Assembly (NCBI GenBank): GCA_013696065.1
Contig: JACCZJ010000013.1
Coordinates: 1 to 7,061 of the forward strand
Direction: 5' to 3'
Length of the DNA stretch: 7,061 nt
Source: Nocardioidaceae bacterium
Lineage (GTDB): Bacteria > Actinomycetota > Actinomycetes > Propionibacteriales > Nocardioidaceae
The number at the start of each line of letters is the position of its first letter. The stretch's first letter is position 1. Both the position numbers and the translations under genes were made by a program. This document shows positions 1-5,534 of this stretch, one piece after another. A model generated the notes under the pieces. That model was not told where the DNA came from. It did not search any database and saw only the letters and a list, made by a program, of their open reading frames with translations.

Positions 1-126
1 CAGTTACCTCCCGTCGAGAGGCCACTGCCCCTTCCGCTGAGAGGCCAGCTACCTCCGGTTGAGAGGCCAGTTACCTCCCGTCGAGAGGCCAGCTACCTCC
101 CGTTGAGAGGCCAGTTACCGCCCGCC
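1..126. repeat. Degenerate 22-bp tandem repeat array, entering from outside the window
   Basis: Five full copies and one partial copy follow head to tail: 1-22, 23-45 (23 bp and the most divergent), 46-67, 68-89, 90-111 and a decaying 112-126. The shared core reads GAGAGGCCAGYTACCTCC. Copies 1-22 and 68-89 are identical. Apart from the divergent second copy, two variants alternate (CAGTT...CGTC and CAGCT...GTT), which gives a 44-bp higher-order period. Because the first full copy starts at base 1, the array probably continues to the left. The period is not a multiple of three, and no spacers of unrelated sequence separate the copies, so this is neither a coding repeat nor a CRISPR array. Function unknown. 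Confidence 0.93.
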
Positions 127-228
127 AACACGTCCCCTTTCACTCCCCGGGGAGACGTCAATGTTCGGCCCGCTACGCGGGTTGAATCGGGGCGAATCAC
201 GGCGTTTCAGCGAGCAGGAGTGCAGGAG
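127..228. other. Intergenic stretch downstream of the trans-sulfuration gene, with two small palindromes
   Basis: No gene is visible here. It contains the perfect 12-bp palindrome CTCCCCGGGGAG (143-154) and a 5-bp hairpin CCCGC-TAC-GCGGG (169-181). Both lie 3' of the minus-strand gene that ends at 229 and could contribute to transcript ending, but neither is followed by a T-tract on the minus strand, so I do not call an intrinsic terminator. Confidence 0.4.
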
Positions 229-1317
229 TCAGGTGGTCGCGAGGAGGGCTTGCTCGAGGTCGCGCCACAGGTCTTCGACGTCCTCGATTCCGACACTCAG
301 CCGGATCAGCCCTTCGGGGATAGTGGTCGGCTCACTGGTCCAGCGCCGCCGCCGCTCGAGGGACGATTCGACCCCGCCCAGACTGGTGGCGTGCACCCAC
401 AGCTGGGTTCCACGGCATACCCGGTCGGCAATTTCGGCGTCGGCAAGCTCGATGGCGATGATGCCTCCGAAGCCTGGGTAGCGGACACGCTCGACGGCGG
501 TGTGGTCCGTCAGGCGGCGTACCAGCTCATCGGCGTTGCTCTGCGATTTTTCGATGCGCAGCGCCAAGGTGCGTAGCCCACGCAGGGCGAGCCATGCCTC
601 GAGCGTCCCGGGAATCGCCCCCACCGTGCGGCGCTTTTGATCGAAGGCACTCCAGATCTGATCGTCGCGGGTCACGATCGCCCCGATCACCGCGTCGGAG
701 TGGCCGGCGAGGTATTTGGTGGCCGAATGCAGCACGACAGACGCACCGAGGTCCAGCGGTCGTTGCACCAGAGGCGTCGCGAAGGTGTTGTCGACGACGA
801 CAGTGACGCCCGCCGCCGAAGCACCCGCGGACAAAGCCGCGATGTCTGCCACCTCGAGGGCGGGATTGGTGGGCGATTCGATCCACAACAACGCCACGTC
901 ATCGTTGAGAGCCGCCAAGACCTGCTCGGTGTCGTCGATGTCGACCAGCACCACCTTGACGAGCCCCCGTTGCTCCAAGGCCGCCAGCTGGACCAGGGTC
1001 CCCTGGTAGCAGTGCCGGGCGGCCACCACGGTCTCACCGGGCGCCACCAGGTCGAGCACGGCGGCCACCGCCGCCATACCTGAGGCGAAGGACAATGCCC
1101 GGCCGCCTTCGAGCGCGCCGAGCGCGGCTTCGAACGCCTCCCACGTCGCGTTGCCGTAGCGGCCGTACTCCATCTCGCCGCCAGCGACATAGGTCGAGGC
1201 CATCACCAGCGGCTGGTTAAAGGGCTGATCCGGCTGCGAGTCGGGGCGACCGGCCTTGACGGCAACGGTGTGCGGACTCCAAGTCTCGGAATGCTCGTGT
1301 GCTTCCATGCCAGCCAT
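229..1317 (-). CDS. PLP-dependent trans-sulfuration enzyme (cystathionine gamma-synthase/lyase family)
   Basis: Cytosolic fold-type I PLP enzyme of the Cys/Met metabolism family, acting on cystathionine, O-acyl-homoserine or similar substrates in methionine/cysteine interconversion. The 362-residue product has the family landmarks in order: YGRYGN at 51-56 (phosphate-binding Tyr and Arg), Tyr104 in RHCYQGT (ring-stacking position), ESPTNP at 147-152, DNTFATP at 176-182 (Asp contacting the pyridine nitrogen), SATKYLAGH at 198-206 with Schiff-base Lys201, SLGGVES at 312-318, and LIRLSVGIED with Arg339 binding the substrate carboxylate. It is shorter than the usual 380-400 residues: the stretch between YPG (280-282) and FGG is nearly absent and the segment after SLGGVES is also short. 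Synthase versus lyase cannot be decided from sequence. Start ATG 1317 or ATG 1308; neither has a clear Shine-Dalgarno. Longer in-frame extension upstream would run antisense through ddl and has no family similarity. Confidence 0.9.
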   Translation of the reverse strand: MAGMEAHEHSETWSPHTVAVKAGRPDSQPDQPFNQPLVMASTYVAGGEMEYGRYGNATWEAFEAALGALEGGRALSFASGMAAVAAVLDLVAPGETVVAARHCYQGTLVQLAALEQRGLVKVVLVDIDDTEQVLAALNDDVALLWIESPTNPALEVADIAALSAGASAAGVTVVVDNTFATPLVQRPLDLGASVVLHSATKYLAGHSDAVIGAIVTRDDQIWSAFDQKRRTVGAIPGTLEAWLALRGLRTLALRIEKSQSNADELVRRLTDHTAVERVRYPGFGGIIAIELADAEIADRVCRGTQLWVHATSLGGVESSLERRRRWTSEPTTIPEGLIRLSVGIEDVEDLWRDLEQALLATT

Positions 1318-1342
1318 TGTGGAGCAGCTAGGCTCGCAGCCA
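1318..1342. promoter_or_regulatory. Compact divergent start region with candidate -10 for ddl
   Basis: Only 25 bp separate the two divergent start codons. On the plus strand TAGGCT (1329-1334) fits TAnnnT and lies 8 nt before the ddl ATG, the spacing expected for a leaderless transcript. No convincing -35 is visible at 1306-1311, and neither gene has a Shine-Dalgarno at proper spacing. The promoter for the minus-strand gene must overlap the ddl coding region. The promoter call is inference. Confidence 0.3.
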
Positions 1343-2458
1343 ATGAGCGAGTCCACCAAATTGCGCGTCGCCGTGGTCTTCGGCGGCCGGTCGAGTGAAC
1401 ACGCTGTCTCTTGTGCCACCGCGGCGAGCGTCATGGCGGCCATCGACAAAGACAAGTACGACGTCATCCCGATCGGCATCAGCCGCGACGGCAAATGGGT
1501 CCTCGAATCCGCCGACGCGGAGCGACTTGCGTTGACGGCGGGCCACACCCCTGAGGTAAACCACCAGGCCGCCGCCGTAGTCGTGAGCAATGACCCCGCG
1601 CAACGCCGCATCCTCACCGCCGAGCCGCATGTGACTCCGCCTGAGCTTGGTGCGGTCGACGTGGTGTTCCCTCTGCTGCACGGCCCGTGGGGCGAGGACG
1701 GCACCATCCAGGGCCTGTTCGAGATTGCCGGGATGAACTACGTTGGCTCGGGCGTCTTGGCTTCAGCGGTCGGCATGGACAAGCAGTACATGAAGATCGT
1801 GCTGTCGGCGGCGGCATTACCGGTCACGCCGTACGTCGTCATCTTGCCGCGCGAGTGGGAGAACGACCCGGAAGCCTGCCGCGAGGCTGTCCAGGCGCTC
1901 GACTATCCCGTCTTCGTCAAGCCAGCACGCGGGGGGTCAAGCCTGGGCATCTCCAAGGTGACTGACCGCGAGGGACTGGACCGGGCCGTCGAGCATGCCC
2001 GGGAGTTCGATCCCAAGGTGCTGGTCGAGACGGCGGCCCTGGGCTCCCGCGAGGTCGAGTGTGGGGTGTTGCAGCGGCCTGATGGCGGCGCCGACGCAAG
2101 CGCGGTGGCGGAGATCACGGGCTACGGAACCCATGAGTTCTACGACTTCGCAGCCAAGTATCTCGGCGAAGCGGGAGTGACTCTGGAAGTTCCGGCCGAC
2201 CTCAAGCCCGAGGTGACTGAGCAGGTCCAGCAGTACTCCGTGGCTGCCTTCGAGGCCTTGGGCTGTGAGGGTTTGGCCCGGGTCGATTTTTTCCTGGGGC
2301 GTGACGGCCGGGTGATGATCGACGAAATCAACACCATGCCTGGGTTCACGCCCTCGTCGATGTTCCCGCGGATGTGGGCCGAGTCCGGCGTCGACTACCC
2401 GGAGCTGGTGGACCGACTGATCACCTTGGCACTCCAACGCCCGACCTCGTTGCGCTGA
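1343..2458 (+). CDS. ddl: D-alanine--D-alanine ligase
   Basis: ATP-grasp ligase that joins two D-alanines (ATP to ADP + Pi) for the peptidoglycan stem peptide, in the cytosol. The 371-residue protein shows all hallmark segments: VVFGGRSSEH at 11-20 (Glu19 binds the first D-Ala), HGPWGEDG at 113-120, YVGSGVLASAVGMDK at 133-147, the ATP-grasp glycine-rich loop KPARGGSSLGISKV at 193-206, YDFAAKYL at 267-274, and the metal-binding end RVDFFLGRDG...MIDEINTMPG at 313-334. The Lys-Tyr of AAKYL matches the DdlB omega-loop tyrosine typical of D-Ala-D-Ala enzymes, and I see nothing VanA-like that would suggest D-lactate use. I chose ATG 1343 because the conserved N-terminal strand begins a few residues later; an in-frame ATG at 1256 would add 29 residues overlapping the divergent gene. 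No good Shine-Dalgarno, so possibly leaderless. It converges on the kinase gene downstream. Confidence 0.97.
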   Translation: MSESTKLRVAVVFGGRSSEHAVSCATAASVMAAIDKDKYDVIPIGISRDGKWVLESADAERLALTAGHTPEVNHQAAAVVVSNDPAQRRILTAEPHVTPPELGAVDVVFPLLHGPWGEDGTIQGLFEIAGMNYVGSGVLASAVGMDKQYMKIVLSAAALPVTPYVVILPREWENDPEACREAVQALDYPVFVKPARGGSSLGISKVTDREGLDRAVEHAREFDPKVLVETAALGSREVECGVLQRPDGGADASAVAEITGYGTHEFYDFAAKYLGEAGVTLEVPADLKPEVTEQVQQYSVAAFEALGCEGLARVDFFLGRDGRVMIDEINTMPGFTPSSMFPRMWAESGVDYPELVDRLITLALQRPTSLR

Positions 2459-2489
2459 CCTTGGCCTGGTGGTCTGAGCCGCCGGTCAG
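2455..2489. terminator. Inverted repeat spanning both convergent stop codons; possible bidirectional terminator
   Basis: CTGACC (2455-2460) and GGTCAG (2484-2489) are perfect complements. The ddl TGA is in the left arm and the TGA of the minus-strand kinase is in the right arm. An inner GGC/GCC pairing is possible across a 2-nt bulge. There is no T-tract on either side, so intrinsic termination is unproven, but the position between two convergent genes fits the role. Confidence 0.3.
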
Positions 2490-3046
2490 GTACGCACATG
2501 GTGGAGGGCGGCCAATGCGATGTGCTGGGGCGACACTCCCGGGCCGGCGTCAAGGATGAGTACGCCGACGTCAGGTTTGGCGACCTCCCACTGGTGCGTC
2601 CCAATGCGCGTGGCCTGCGAGGGAGCACTGGCGTCCGACGGAGGCGTGTCGAGGTCAAGCATCTGACTGCGTTTCGGTGCGCGTTCACCGAGTCGCCGCC
2701 GCAGCTCACCTAGGTCAGCACAAGTCAGCTCGAGAAATCGGTAACGCGCTCCGTGCTTCTCCGCGACCCGCTGGCCGTTCGCGGGGATGAAGGCGTAGTG
2801 CGACGGGCTGTCGAGGATGACGTTGTGTCCCTGTCCGAGCAGATCGTCGGCGAGCTCGAACAAGACGTGGTACGCCGCTCTTCCTGCAAGGTCCCACGTC
2901 ACGCCTTGGCGCAGCAGGGTCGACTTCACCGTGTCGGAGTTGATGATGATGGCTGGCTCTGCGGCAGCAATCGCCGCTGCCACCCGGCTCTTGCCGGTGC
3001 CGGGTGCACCTGCCATCTGGAGCAGAAATGGCTGAGCATCAGTCAC
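2486..3046 (-). CDS. P-loop NTPase, small-molecule kinase-like (AAA_33 type), substrate unknown
   Basis: A 186-residue single-domain P-loop protein. Walker A is GAPGTGKS at 13-20, directly after an N-terminal hydrophobic strand (FLLQMA). INSDTVKS at 36-42 has an Asp in the position used for substrate hydroxyl activation in polynucleotide-kinase and chloramphenicol-phosphotransferase-like enzymes. VILDSP at 76-81 looks like the Walker B/switch strand, and LRRRLGERAPKRSQML at 115-130 is a basic helix of the lid type. The overall pattern is that of small ATP-dependent phosphotransferases rather than true AAA+ machines. Start is GTG 3046, supported by an AGGGGG ribosome site 7 nt upstream. It lies 48 bp downstream of the DUF3515 gene on the same strand and may be co-transcribed with it. 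No substrate can be named; a zeta-toxin-like, sugar or antibiotic kinase are all possible. Confidence 0.8.
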   Translation of the reverse strand: MTDAQPFLLQMAGAPGTGKSRVAAAIAAAEPAIIINSDTVKSTLLRQGVTWDLAGRAAYHVLFELADDLLGQGHNVILDSPSHYAFIPANGQRVAEKHGARYRFLELTCADLGELRRRLGERAPKRSQMLDLDTPPSDASAPSQATRIGTHQWEVAKPDVGVLILDAGPGVSPQHIALAALHHVRT

Positions 3047-3053
3047 GCGATGG

Positions 3054-3059
3054 CCCCCT
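3054..3059 (-). promoter_or_regulatory. Ribosome binding site of the P-loop kinase
   Basis: The minus strand reads AGGGGG followed by 7 nt and then GTG at 3046. This fixes the GTG start, since no ATG gives a full Walker A domain in this frame. Confidence 0.65.
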
Positions 3060-3094
3060 TTGATGGTTCTCCGGCTTCCTCGACAGGGCGCACA

Positions 3095-3709
3095 TCAGAC
3101 GCAGGGCTTGATTTCTGTCGTCGAGCTGCTCACCGCGGGAGCTAGCTCGGCGAGGGCACCGCCCGGCTGCTCATACACGGTCGGCACCGTTACTTCCACG
3201 TATGTCGACCGACCGATCGTCGTGAACACCACCACCGAGTCGCCGCCCTCGTCGGCGAGCCACCCCACGTGATTGGCGATCAGGCACGGCGAGCTGGGCT
3301 CGAGTTGCACCGGTCTCTCGACCCCGCAGCGCAGCACGACGGCAGGGTCCCCCCATGCGGCGGCTGGTGCATCGGCCGGTTCGACCTCACGGGCCTCCTG
3401 CTGCAAGACGAGACGGGGCAAGGCATCGACGAGGTCAGCGCACTCCTCGACAGCCACACCAGTGGGTTGGGGTGGCGTCAGCGAGACCGATCCGGGTCCG
3501 CCGCAGGCCACCAGACCCGCGGCCGCCACGGTTGTGGCGGCGAAAACCCGTCTTATGGAAAGTGCACCGATTTGGAACGAAGTGGCGCTCTCCGGGCCCC
3601 GGTGGCCGCCATATCGTTCCAAATCAACGGGCGGTCTCGGTCTGATGATTCTGCGGAGATGACGTGACACCTCGCGTTTGGGTGTCAGACGCGTTGGCTG
3701 GAACGTCAT
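3095..3709 (-). CDS. DUF3515-family lipoprotein, start uncertain
   Basis: Actinobacterial exported lipoprotein of unknown function, commonly found near ddl and thiL. From the longest start (ATG 3709) it has 204 residues. A lipoprotein signal follows SIRR: a hydrophobic run FAATTVAAAG and lipobox LVAC with Cys69, then GGPGS. The mature part carries the family features: EECADLVDALP at 88-98, AAAWGDPAVVLRCGV at 116-130, CLIANHVGW at 142-150, FTTIGRSTYVEVTVP at 162-176, and cysteines at 90, 128, 142 and 203 that may form disulfides outside the cell. The 50 residues before the signal peptide are Arg/Pro-rich and unlike a normal n-region. Other in-frame starts are GTG 3670 and TTG 3622, neither with a good ribosome site; ATG 3709 has GAGG about 12 nt upstream. 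The Lrp-like gene ends 32 bp before ATG 3709. Identity is firm, the 5' end is not. Confidence 0.8.
   Translation of the reverse strand: MTFQPTRLTPKREVSRHLRRIIRPRPPVDLERYGGHRGPESATSFQIGALSIRRVFAATTVAAAGLVACGGPGSVSLTPPQPTGVAVEECADLVDALPRLVLQQEAREVEPADAPAAAWGDPAVVLRCGVERPVQLEPSSPCLIANHVGWLADEGGDSVVVFTTIGRSTYVEVTVPTVYEQPGGALAELAPAVSSSTTEIKPCV
3569..3625. repeat. 57-bp imperfect palindrome in the 5' part of the DUF3515 gene
   Basis: The outer arms GATTTGGAACGA (3569-3580) and TCGTTCCAAATC (3614-3625) are perfect 12-bp complements. Continuing inward with no bulges, TGGCG pairs with CGCCA and CCGGG with CCCGG around a centre at 3597. In total 23 of 28 possible pairs are Watson-Crick, and on the plus-strand RNA two of the five mismatches become G-U. 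It sits just upstream of the coding sequence for the lipoprotein signal peptide. It could be a REP/MITE-like element (57 bp equals 19 codons, so insertion would keep frame), an operator or an mRNA hairpin. No target-site duplication is visible and no second copy occurs in the window. Confidence 0.85.
3665..3687 (-). other. Perfect 7-bp hairpin between the Lrp-like gene and the DUF3515 signal peptide
   Basis: TGACACC and GGTGTCA flank a 9-nt loop. A competing stem CGCGT/ACGCG overlaps it, so the two folds exclude each other. There is no T-tract. If the DUF3515 gene starts at the TTG or another downstream codon, this hairpin lies in its leader; if it starts at ATG 3709, it is inside the coding sequence. 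Confidence 0.35.
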
Positions 3710-3741
3710 ACCAGCTGAGCCACCTCAGCGCGGCACATGCC

Positions 3742-3978
3742 TCAGATGTGCACCACAGGACAGGTCAGGGTGCGGGTGATCCCGGGGATGGCCTGCACCC
3801 GGGCAACGACGAGTTTGCCCAACTCGTCGACGTTGCGGGCCTCCGCGCGGACGATCACGTCGTAAGGTCCAGTCACGTCCTCGGCCAAAGTGACGCCCTT
3901 GACATCGGCGATGGACTGGGCGACTTCGGCTGCCTTGCCGACCTCGGTCTGGATGAGGATGTAGGCCTGAACCACCAC
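3742..3978 (-). CDS. Stand-alone Lrp/AsnC ligand-binding domain protein
   Basis: A 78-residue protein consisting only of the regulator-of-amino-acid-metabolism (RAM/AsnC) ligand-binding fold, without the DNA-binding helix-turn-helix. The features are the first strand VVQAYILIQT, the helix GKAAEVAQSI, the loop VKGV at 26-29, GPYDVIVRAEA at 37-47 (the characteristic G-x-Y-D turn), the helix VDELGKLVVARVQAIPGI, and the final strand TRTLTCPVV. Such proteins form dimers or larger rings and may bind amino acids or partner with full-length Lrp regulators. GTG 3978 is the start because GGAGGT lies 5 nt upstream; a 15-residue longer ATG version at 4023 adds only basic, non-family sequence. It diverges from thiL across 102 bp. 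The target or ligand is not visible from the sequence. Confidence 0.93.
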   Translation of the reverse strand: MVVQAYILIQTEVGKAAEVAQSIADVKGVTLAEDVTGPYDVIVRAEARNVDELGKLVVARVQAIPGITRTLTCPVVHI

Positions 3979-3983
3979 TGTGG

Positions 3984-3989
3984 ACCTCC
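3984..3989 (-). promoter_or_regulatory. Ribosome binding site of the Lrp-like gene
   Basis: The minus strand reads GGAGGT, 5 nt before GTG GTG GTT. It decides in favour of the GTG start at 3978 over the upstream ATG at 4023. Confidence 0.8.
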
Positions 3990-4072
3990 GCTGAGTGTGT
4001 CGTCGTGAAGATGCGCTGATCACGCTACTGCCTGGTTAGGTTGTCACACGCAGCGGTCACGGCGAAAAGAAC
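3990..4072. promoter_or_regulatory. Shared divergent promoter region of the Lrp-like gene and thiL
   Basis: Candidate -10 elements of the form TAnnnT lie on both strands: TAGGTT at 4037-4042 (plus, toward thiL) and TAGCGT at 4027-4022 (minus, toward the Lrp-like gene). They are only about 9 bp apart, so the two promoters would overlap and could compete. No good -35 is visible for either; minus-strand GTGACA is spaced too closely (14 bp). Confidence 0.25.
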
Positions 4073-4080
4073 GGAGAAAC

Positions 4081-5052
4081 ATGTCTCACACACTGTCAGG
4101 CACGTTGCGCGACGTGGGGGAGTTCAACCTCGTCGCTGCCCTCACCGCCAAGTTCGAGCAGTCAGATCAGGTGCTGGTCGGGCCCGGCGACGACGCAGCA
4201 GTGCTGCGAGCACCCGGTGAGCAAGTGGTTGCCTCGCTCGACATGTTGGTCCAGGGCAGGCACTTTCGACTGGATTGGTCCGCCGCGGCCGACATCGGTC
4301 ACAAGGCAGCAGCTGAGAACCTTTCCGACATCAACGCGATGGGCGGCCGGCCGACTGCCCTACTGGTGGGGTTGGGTGCACCGGCCGATCTGGACGTGAC
4401 CTGGGCGCTGGAGTTCGCTACCGGCCTTGCCGAAGAGGCAGCGTCGGTTGGCGCCAGCATCATCGGTGGCGACCTGACCCAGTCCGACGCGATCACCATC
4501 GCGATCTCGGCGTTGGGGAGCTGCGAGCACGGAGTTGTACGGCGATCGGGTGCCCAACGAGGGGACGTGGTAACCCTCGCCGGTCGCCAGGGCTGGGCTG
4601 ATGCGGGCTTTGCGGTGCTCGCACGCGGTTTCCGCTCACCTCGCGCCATCGTCGACGCGCATCGCCAGCCTCAACCGCCGTACGACGCCGGCCCGCAGGC
4701 GGCCGAGCTGGGCGCGACAGCGATGATCGATGTCAGCGACGGCTTCTTGCAAGACCTGGGACACGTCGCCACCGCGAGTGGCGTCGCGGTCGATGTGGAG
4801 AAGGCCCGATTTGAGGTGCCCGAGCCGCTCCAGGCCGTCGGTGCAGCTCTCGGGGTCGACCCGATGCGGTTCGTGCTGACTGGGGGAGACGATTACGGAC
4901 TGATCGCCACCTTCCCTGCTGGTGTCGACCTGCCCGACGGATGGCGAGTGGTCGGTCGGGTTCTTGACTCAGGTGATGGGACCGAGACTGGGATGGTCAC
5001 CGTGGATGGCGAACCATACGAGGATGCCGGCGGTCACCGACACTTCCGCTGA
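4081..5052 (+). CDS. thiL: Thiamine-monophosphate kinase
   Basis: Cytosolic enzyme that phosphorylates thiamine monophosphate to thiamine diphosphate with ATP, the last step of cofactor synthesis. The 323-residue protein belongs to the PurM/AIR-synthase-like fold: VGPGDDAAVL at 33-42 (metal-binding Asp37/Asp38), SLDMLVQGRHF at 52-62 (Asp54), GHKAAAENLSDINAMGG at 73-89 (nucleotide and metal site), GGDLTQSD at 129-136, AMIDVSDGFLQDLGH at 214-228 (Asp217, Asp220), and TGGDDYGL at 267-274 near the thiamine site. The last motif differs from the common GGEDYEL: the Glu is Asp270 and the later Glu is Gly273. All other key residues are present, so the enzyme is probably active. ATG 4081 is preceded by GGAG at 4073-4076. 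No thiamine riboswitch was recognised upstream. The gene diverges from the Lrp-like gene, an arrangement I recall from related actinobacteria. Confidence 0.96.
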   Translation: MSHTLSGTLRDVGEFNLVAALTAKFEQSDQVLVGPGDDAAVLRAPGEQVVASLDMLVQGRHFRLDWSAAADIGHKAAAENLSDINAMGGRPTALLVGLGAPADLDVTWALEFATGLAEEAASVGASIIGGDLTQSDAITIAISALGSCEHGVVRRSGAQRGDVVTLAGRQGWADAGFAVLARGFRSPRAIVDAHRQPQPPYDAGPQAAELGATAMIDVSDGFLQDLGHVATASGVAVDVEKARFEVPEPLQAVGAALGVDPMRFVLTGGDDYGLIATFPAGVDLPDGWRVVGRVLDSGDGTETGMVTVDGEPYEDAGGHRHFR

Positions 5053-5288
5053 GCGCGACTCGGTGGCCGTCGAACGTCGCGTGTGGAGCGACCGGGAGCG
5101 CTTCGGCAACACACTCTTCTGCCTGCTGACCCGGTCAATCCCCAAGACTGGTGTGTGGCGTGGCGGCGGCAGCGGGATGGGGCCTTGGCGGCATCAGGGC
5201 GAACGATCCAAGTGAGGCGTCGTCAGAGCGACGTGTAACTCGGATCTTTCGGGGGTGGGGATGGGATGAGGCGCTGTGAGACGGCGTA
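5053..5288. other. Intergenic region between thiL and the rpmB terminator, no gene recognised
   Basis: Open frames in this stretch have no recognisable family, no good ribosome site and start inside thiL or run antisense. A weak 5-bp hairpin CGTCG/CGACG lies near 5219-5234. I see no T-rich terminator for thiL. In some actinobacteria a uracil-DNA glycosylase gene lies between thiL and rpmB; I see no remnant of it here. Confidence 0.5.
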
Positions 5289-5314
5289 CAAAAAGAAGTC
5301 CCGTGGCCGACGGG
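5289..5314 (-). terminator. Intrinsic terminator of rpmB
   Basis: On the minus strand the stem CCCGT (5314-5310) and ACGGG (5304-5300) encloses a 5-nt loop CGGCC and is followed by ACTTCTTTTTG. An A-rich AAAAGT on the 5' side can extend pairing with the T-rich tail across a bulge. It begins about 30 nt after the rpmB stop codon, the expected place. Confidence 0.7.
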
Positions 5315-5342
5315 CCCGGGGCAACTTTTCGAGAGACCTGGA

Positions 5343-5528
5343 TCAGCGGGTGACTTTGCCGGCCTTGAGGCAGGAGGTGCACACGTTGAGGCGCTTGGGT
5401 GTGCCGGCGACAATTGCGCGGACGCGCTGGATGTTGGGGTTGAAGCGGCGCTTGGTGCGCCGGTGCGAATGCGACACGTTGTGACCGAAGCCTGGTCGCT
5501 TGGCGCAGATATCACAGACGGAAGCCAC
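5343..5528 (-). CDS. rpmB: 50S ribosomal protein bL28, zinc-binding form
   Basis: A 61-residue ribosomal protein of the large subunit. The N-terminus ASVCDICAKRPGFGHNVSHS is the classic bL28 start, followed by HRRTKRRFNPNIQRVRA and a C-terminal LNVCTSCLKAGKV. Four cysteines form two CxxC pairs (Cys5/Cys8 and Cys50/Cys53), marking the zinc-containing (C+) version; bacteria often keep a cysteine-free paralogue for zinc starvation, but none is in this window. The start is GTG 5528, chosen because of AGGAG 6 nt upstream and the exact family N-terminus; the 20 residues of open frame upstream are not part of the family. It is a single-gene unit with its own terminator and a candidate promoter. Confidence 0.98.
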   Translation of the reverse strand: MASVCDICAKRPGFGHNVSHSHRRTKRRFNPNIQRVRAIVAGTPKRLNVCTSCLKAGKVTR

Positions 5529-5534
5529 GGCGTA

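Noticed and set aside
1..126. CRISPR array
   Set aside because: Copies are contiguous and degenerate without unique spacers, and no cas gene is nearby.
103..576. Plus-strand open frame over the array end and antisense to the trans-sulfuration gene
   Set aside because: It is antisense to a well-supported enzyme gene, and its product matches no family.
1256..1342. Longer ddl starting at ATG 1256
   Set aside because: The extra 29 residues are antisense to the N-terminus of the divergent gene and precede the conserved ATP-grasp start.
3655..3735. tRNA-like words on the minus strand (GGCTCAGCTGGTA resembling a D-arm, CTGACAC resembling a Val anticodon loop)
   Set aside because: There is no T-arm GTTCRANNC, the anticodon stem would need an 11-nt loop, and the acceptor ends do not pair. 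A decayed tRNA cannot be excluded but is not supported.
3664..4008. Plus-strand open frame antisense to the Lrp-like gene
   Set aside because: It is explained as a GC-rich shadow frame of the Lrp-like gene, which has a strong ribosome site and a complete domain.
3990..4080. Thiamine riboswitch upstream of thiL
   Set aside because: The stretch is too short, and I see no conserved thi-box sequence such as CUGAGA with its partner elements.
4922..5215. Plus-strand frame overlapping the 3' end of thiL and extending into the intergenic region
   Set aside because: It starts inside thiL, has no ribosome site at a plausible start and shows no recognisable family; a remnant gene is possible but unsupported.
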